Source: Gemmatimonadota bacterium (GTDB lineage: Bacteria > Gemmatimonadota > Gemmatimonadetes > Longimicrobiales > RSA9). From it: DNA of 54,188 nucleotides. Location: assembly GCA_007126035.1 (NCBI GenBank), contig SLCC01000138.1, forward strand, positions 1 to 54,188, given 5' to 3'. The stretch's first letter is position 1, and each line of letters begins with the position of its first letter. Below the pieces are notes generated by a model. The model was not told where the DNA came from. It searched no databases and saw only the letters and a list, made by a program, of their open reading frames with translations. The position numbers and the translations under genes are program-made. Positions 50,497-54,188 of this stretch are shown here, piece after piece.

Positions 50497-51704
50497 GCGC
50501 CGTACTTGCTCAGCCGGCCGGCGTGGGCCAGGGCCAGCGTCATCAGGTGCTTGGCCTCGAAGGTGCCCAGCTCGCCCCGCATGCATGACCGCTCCCCGAA
50601 CCCGTCCACGTCCACCGGCCGGCACCACCTGGAGCCCAGGAGTAGTGGCACCGGGTGCCAGGAGTGGGCTCGCATGCGCGACGGCGTGGAATGATCGCCC
50701 GTGGCCACTATAACCGCCGGCTCCAGCGCCTCCACACCGGGGATCAGCTCGTCCACCGCCTCGATGGCCGCCACCTTCGCGTCGAAGTCGCCATCCTCGC
50801 CCCGGCTGTCAATGTACTTGAAGTGCACGAAGGCGAAGTCGTGGTCCTGGAGCTCGCTCGCCAACACGTCGATACTGCCGGCGTCCGTCTCCGCAGGCTC
50901 GGCCACGTCCATGCCCAGGAGCCGGGAGACGCCCCGGTACATGGGGTAGCGCGCTATGCAGACAGCCCGCAGCCCGAACCGGTCCTCCATGGAGGGGTAC
51001 GGCTCGAAGGTGGCGAAGCCGCGGGCCAGGAGCCCGTTCGCCACTGGCTCGTCAGCCAGCACCTGGTGGGCCCGCTCCAGGACCGACTCCACCGCCCGCG
51101 CCGTCCGCTCACCCTCAGGCGACGACGCCCGGAGAGGCAGCGCCGGGACCCCCGTCTGCTGCGGGTCCGTGTCCTCGAGCTCGGCGGAGAGGCCGGCGCC
51201 ACGCATCACCAGCACCACCCGGTGCTCCTTCTCCGATTCCCAGAAGACCTGGACGCCACCCGCCCCCTTCACCTCTTCCCGGAGCTTCGCCACCAGACGG
51301 GCATTCTCCTCCTCCGGAGGACGGCCGGCGCGACGATCCACGACCTTCCCATCCTCGTCCAACGTGGCGAAGTTGAGACGCGCCGCCAGGTCACCATGCT
51401 CCAGGTGGAAGTCCACGCCCAGGGCGCTGAGCACCCCCCGACCGATGTTGTAGCGGATGGGGTCGTACCCGAAGAGCGCCAGATGCCCCGGTCCGCTGCC
51501 GGGCGAGATGCCAGGGGCCACCGGCGTGATCAGCCCCAGCGCCGACCCCCGGGCCAGACGATCAAGGTTGGGCGTGGAGGCAGCCTCCAGCTCCGTCAGG
51601 CCCGTCTCCTCGTGGGGCAGCCCGCCCAGCCCGTCCAGAACGAGGAAGACTATCTTGCCTTCCTGTTCCCTCTCGACTACCAGGTCCGGTAGAGTCTCGC
51701 GCAT
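50493..51704 (-). CDS. apgM: Cofactor-independent phosphoglycerate mutase, archaeal (ApgM) type
   Basis: This 403-aa enzyme interconverts 3- and 2-phosphoglycerate. The alkaline-phosphatase-superfamily metal site begins FLVLDGLGGLPHEETGLTEL. STPNLDRLARGSALG, GSGPGHLALFGYDP (nucleophile region) and C-terminal VATGDHSTPSRMRAHSWHPV are characteristic of the ApgM branch rather than the longer bacterial GpmI. I start at the ATG at 51704. It is the first gene of a unit that continues with the TPR protein. Confidence 0.93.
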   Translation of the reverse strand: MRETLPDLVVEREQEGKIVFLVLDGLGGLPHEETGLTELEAASTPNLDRLARGSALGLITPVAPGISPGSGPGHLALFGYDPIRYNIGRGVLSALGVDFHLEHGDLAARLNFATLDEDGKVVDRRAGRPPEEENARLVAKLREEVKGAGGVQVFWESEKEHRVVLVMRGAGLSAELEDTDPQQTGVPALPLRASSPEGERTARAVESVLERAHQVLADEPVANGLLARGFATFEPYPSMEDRFGLRAVCIARYPMYRGVSRLLGMDVAEPAETDAGSIDVLASELQDHDFAFVHFKYIDSRGEDGDFDAKVAAIEAVDELIPGVEALEPAVIVATGDHSTPSRMRAHSWHPVPLLLGSRWCRPVDVDGFGERSCMRGELGTFEAKHLMTLALAHAGRLSKYGA

Positions 51705-51732
51705 GTTCGCATCATGATTAAGGTGATCCTGC

Positions 51733-51758
51733 GGTTGCCTTCCGCGCCTGCGGCAACC
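51733..51758. promoter_or_regulatory. Hairpin in the divergent apgM/regulator intergenic region
   Basis: GGTTGCC and GGCAACC form a perfect 7-bp inverted repeat with a 12-base loop, between the divergent start codons. It could be an operator or lie in either 5' leader. No T-run follows. Confidence 0.35.
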
Positions 51759-51781
51759 AACGTAAAGGAGGCGTCGGCGGG

Positions 51782-52249
51782 ATGACAGCACAACCCCTGC
51801 CAGCGCGGGCCGGCGGCATGTTTAGTGCACACGAACAGGGGTGTCCTAACGACTGCAACCCCAAGGGCGACAACCGTATGGCAACCATCTTGGTCGTGGA
51901 GGACAACCCTGATCTGCTGACCATCCTCCGGGACCTCCTGTCCATGGAACACCGGGTCGAGACCGCCCGGCGCGGGGAGGAGGCTGTCGAGCGGGCCCGT
52001 GAGGTGGAACCCGATGTGGTAATCATGGACCTCCAGCTCCCGTCCATGAGCGGGATCGAGGCCGGGCTCTGGATCAAGCAGGAGCTGGGCGACATCCCGA
52101 TCCTGGCCCTCACCGCCATGGCCCAGAGCGGCGATGCGGACATGGTCCTCCGGTCAGGTTGCTGCGACGCCTACATGGCCAAGCCGGCGTCGCTGGCGGA
52201 CATCCGTCGGAAGGTGCAGGAGCTCCTCAACGGCCACGGTACCGAGTAG
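51782..52249 (+). CDS. Single-domain response regulator (CheY/DivK-like)
   Basis: This 155-aa protein is a receiver domain from about residue 33: ILVVEDNPDLLTIL (acidic pocket), VVIMDLQLPSMSG (phospho-Asp), LALTAMA (Thr switch) and AYMAKPAS (Lys). It resembles the DivK/PleD receiver type. The ATG at 51782 is preceded by AAAGGAGG, the best ribosome-binding site here; it adds a 32-residue non-conserved leader with a CPNDC motif. A start at 51878 (MATILVVEDN) would give a bare 123-aa receiver. There is no output domain and no kinase nearby. Confidence 0.85.
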   Translation: MTAQPLPARAGGMFSAHEQGCPNDCNPKGDNRMATILVVEDNPDLLTILRDLLSMEHRVETARRGEEAVERAREVEPDVVIMDLQLPSMSGIEAGLWIKQELGDIPILALTAMAQSGDADMVLRSGCCDAYMAKPASLADIRRKVQELLNGHGTE

Positions 52250-52316
52250 ACGGTACCACCGGCCAGCCAGCGGGCGCGACTTTCCGCCGTCAGGAGCCAG
52301 GTCCGGCCGGCCGCTC

Positions 52317-53837
52317 TCACTCCTGCTCGTCGCCCTTCATCACTCTCAGCATCGAGTCGGCACCGGGCGGCGGCCGCGTGACCAAGCTCACGACCACAGT
52401 TGCCACGAGTCCCGCAGCAAAGGCTGGTATCAGCTCGTACAACCGATCCTTCAGGGCGGGGGTGAAGTACCAGACGAAGGTGGTCACGGTCCCTGCCACC
52501 AGGCCCGCGAAGACGCCCGCGCTGGTCGTCCGTCTCCAGAACAGCGCCAGAATGGACGTGGGGCCCAGCGCCGCACCCAGTCCGGCCCAGGCGAAGAGCA
52601 CCAGCCAGAAGACCAGCTCGTCCGCCAGCCAGCCCAGGACCAGGGCTACCAGCACCAGCGCCGTCACCACCAGCCGGCTGTAGCGGACGGCCACCCGGCG
52701 AGGCAGTGCCTCCCTGCGCACCACCTTCTCGTACACATCGCGCACCACCGTAGACGCCGCCACCAGAAGCTGCGAGTCGGCGGTGGACATGATGGCCGCG
52801 AAGATTGCCGCCACCACGATGCCGAAGAGGACCGGTGGCAGGTATGCCTGGGCCAGGACCGGGAACAGATTCTCCGGGTCCCCCCCGGGAAGGGCCTCCA
52901 CACCCGTGAGCAATGACCGCCCGACCAGACCGATCAGGACGGCGCCCGCTCCCATGAGAACGTTCCACACCGTGCCCACGACCGCCGCGAATCTGAGCTG
53001 GGCCGGGTCGTCGATCGACATGTACCGAACCAGAATGTGGGGGTTGCCCGGTGAGCCGAGGCCGATGGCGATGAAGCCCAGACCCGCACCCATGGCAATG
53101 GCGAACGGATCGGGGAGTCCCGCATCCACCAACCGGAGTTGACCCATCATGGCCGCCCATCCGCCCATGTCGGCAATGACGATCACCGGCAGCGCCAGCA
53201 GCGCCACCAGCATGAAGACGGCCTGCACCGTGTCGGTGAGACTGACCGCCAGGAACCCGCCGAGGACCGTATAGCCCAGCACGATACCCGCTGTGATCAG
53301 GATCCCCGCGCCGGGCGTCAGGCCGAAGCTCGCGCCGATTGCCTTCCCGCCACCAACGAACTGCGCCGACACGTATGCCACCATGAAGACCAGGATCACA
53401 CACGCCAGCACCACCCGTAGTGCGCCCCGATCGTCGAACCGGTCAGCGTAGAAGTCCGGCAGCGTGATGGCGTCATGGTGTGCCGTGAAGCGACGGAGAC
53501 GTGGCGCGTAGAACAGGAACAGGAAGGCCTCGACCACCGTGTAGCCAGCCACGGCCCACAGCGCCGGGGCGCCGATGGTGAACGCCATCCCGGTCACACC
53601 CAACAGAAGCCAGGAGCTCCGCCCCGAGACCACTGCCGACAGCGCAACCACCACCCGGTTCATCCGACGACCCGCCAGGAAGAACTCCCCCAGACCGGCG
53701 GAAGAGAACCTGGCGGAGGCCACGCCGATCCCCGTCAGAAGAACCAGGTAGCCGACAAAAGCACCCGTCGCCCATCGGTCCACCTCGATGACCGGCCCGG
53801 CAATCGCCGCCTCGGAGACTTCGATAATCGTCAGCAC
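52317..53837 (-). CDS. Sodium:solute symporter (SSS family)
   Basis: This protein of about 506 residues has roughly 13 hydrophobic segments. The SSS signatures are present: GEFFLAGRRMN after TM1, VVSGRSSWLLLGVTGMAF, and the sodium-site region AAIFAAIMSTADSQLLVAAS near the middle. This is closest to the PutP (proline) branch, but the substrate cannot be read from sequence. The start is uncertain. I use a GTG at 53837 that leaves about 25 residues before TM1; a GTG at 53783 or a TTG at 53927 are alternatives, and no clear ribosome-binding site decides. It converges with the response-regulator gene. Confidence 0.85.
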   Translation of the reverse strand: MLTIIEVSEAAIAGPVIEVDRWATGAFVGYLVLLTGIGVASARFSSAGLGEFFLAGRRMNRVVVALSAVVSGRSSWLLLGVTGMAFTIGAPALWAVAGYTVVEAFLFLFYAPRLRRFTAHHDAITLPDFYADRFDDRGALRVVLACVILVFMVAYVSAQFVGGGKAIGASFGLTPGAGILITAGIVLGYTVLGGFLAVSLTDTVQAVFMLVALLALPVIVIADMGGWAAMMGQLRLVDAGLPDPFAIAMGAGLGFIAIGLGSPGNPHILVRYMSIDDPAQLRFAAVVGTVWNVLMGAGAVLIGLVGRSLLTGVEALPGGDPENLFPVLAQAYLPPVLFGIVVAAIFAAIMSTADSQLLVAASTVVRDVYEKVVRREALPRRVAVRYSRLVVTALVLVALVLGWLADELVFWLVLFAWAGLGAALGPTSILALFWRRTTSAGVFAGLVAGTVTTFVWYFTPALKDRLYELIPAFAAGLVATVVVSLVTRPPPGADSMLRVMKGDEQE

Positions 53838-53974
53838 CGCAGCCGCGTGGTGGACGGGGGTCGCCCGACTGCATCGGATTGGATCGACATGAGGAGGAAG
53901 TGTGGAGTCTTCCACCCAGCGGGGCAACCCGCTTCCACGAACAACCGGCCTATGCCGCCGCCAGTATGCGATTC

Positions 53975-53997
53975 GCTATGTTGTCGGGAAATGTTGG
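53975..53997. repeat. Probable terminal inverted repeat of an insertion sequence
   Basis: GCTATGTTGTCGGGAAATGT and the next three bases match 20 of 23 positions of the left arm of the palindrome at 20790. The site lies about 70 bases past the stop of the truncated transposase-like frame, where an IS end would be expected. The other end of the element is beyond the window. Confidence 0.5.
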
Positions 53998-54065
53998 CTC
54001 CGCACGTGCGTCATCCGCTGGTCGGGACCGACATCTCGCGCGGCCACTCGGAGTCTCACCAGCAG

Positions 54066-54188
54066 TCAGGGGAAGGCGCAGGCGATGAGGAGGTTGTTGG
54101 CCTCGGTGTCGCTGGTGCCGGCCCTGTCGCACATGGTCAGGAAGCGGTGCCAGACCAGGTAGTTGGGCAGGTAGCGAGTGGCCACGCC
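54066..54188 (-). CDS. C-terminal fragment of a transposase-like protein (cut by window edge)
   Basis: Only the last 40 codons are inside the window. The fragment contains GVATRYLPNYLVWHRFLTMC and ends NNLLIACAFP. The pattern of a Tyr-Leu-x-x-Tyr-Leu-x-Trp segment near the end recalls IS1595-type transposases, but so short a piece cannot settle the family. The nearby repeat at 53975 that matches a palindromic element elsewhere supports a mobile-element origin. Confidence 0.55.
   Translation of the reverse strand, partial: GVATRYLPNYLVWHRFLTMCDRAGTSDTEANNLLIACAFP

Noticed and set aside
1-54188. tRNA, rRNA or CRISPR loci
   Set aside because: I looked in all gaps for tRNA T-loop patterns (GGTTCGAATCC-like), rRNA-like stretches and regularly spaced direct repeats, and found none that hold up.

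Overview
The window is GC-rich, densely coded and bacterial. It most resembles a member of the Gemmatimonadota: it has a 2017-residue SprA-like outer-membrane protein (a type IX secretion translocon component otherwise typical of Bacteroidota), Gram-negative envelope genes (LptF/LptG, TolC, an RND pump, an outer-membrane barrel), pilB-pilT-pilC, and a very high GC content that Bacteroidota rarely have. This assignment is inferred from gene content; no rRNA or tRNA gene is present to confirm it.

Layout. 1-5.0 kb (minus): type IV pilus motor genes pilB, pilT and pilC behind a ComEA-like DNA-binding protein. 5.2-11.2 kb (minus): sprA, divergent from the LPS-export permease pair lptF-lptG (plus) at 11.35-13.9 kb; the two units share an AT-rich -10 region. 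13.9-20.4 kb (minus): a DapF-like protein, a homocysteine methyltransferase/MTHFR fusion, and cobalamin-dependent methionine synthase metH. metH has an attenuator-type leader with a clear Rho-independent terminator. 20.4-23.4 kb: an intergenic stretch with an 81-bp MITE-like palindrome, an outer-membrane barrel gene (plus) and an M19 dipeptidase lipoprotein (minus). 23.6-30.5 kb (minus): a TetR-TolC-adaptor-RND operon whose control region carries four copies of one palindromic operator. 30.5-37.5 kb (minus): a run of tightly coupled genes, namely a 95-aa protein, threonine synthase, a membrane-anchored unknown, a DksA/TraR zinc-finger protein, a small membrane protein, an NfuN-domain protein, archease, RtcB RNA ligase and an M24 peptidase. 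37.6-40.0 kb (plus): ECF sigma, anti-sigma and a double-PDZ protein. 39.9-46.0 kb (minus): a flavoprotein, a 54-aa small protein between terminators, a response regulator with a partner protein, a SPOR protein, holA, and a second ECF sigma/anti-sigma pair. 46.3-51.7 kb (minus): phosphoglycerate mutase, a TPR protein, two M16 peptidases and a NUDIX hydrolase. 51.8-54.2 kb: a single-domain response regulator, a sodium:solute symporter, and the end of an insertion sequence cut by the window edge.

How it fits together. Much of the window is housekeeping and envelope biology: pilus assembly and DNA handling, outer-membrane secretion, LPS export, drug efflux, and two sigma/anti-sigma systems. A complete methyl-transfer branch of methionine synthesis is present (MTHFR makes methyl-THF, MetH uses it). 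The archease-RtcB pair gives RNA ligation capacity and sits with a DksA-like factor, which suggests a stress or RNA-repair unit. No CRISPR array, prophage or obvious defence island is visible.

The least expected signals are: a DapF homologue in which both catalytic cysteines are serine; the metH leader with mutually exclusive 7-bp GC hairpins, matching no riboswitch class I can recognise; four TetR operators in two equally spaced pairs; and a short palindromic element whose ends match the end of the insertion sequence 33 kb away.
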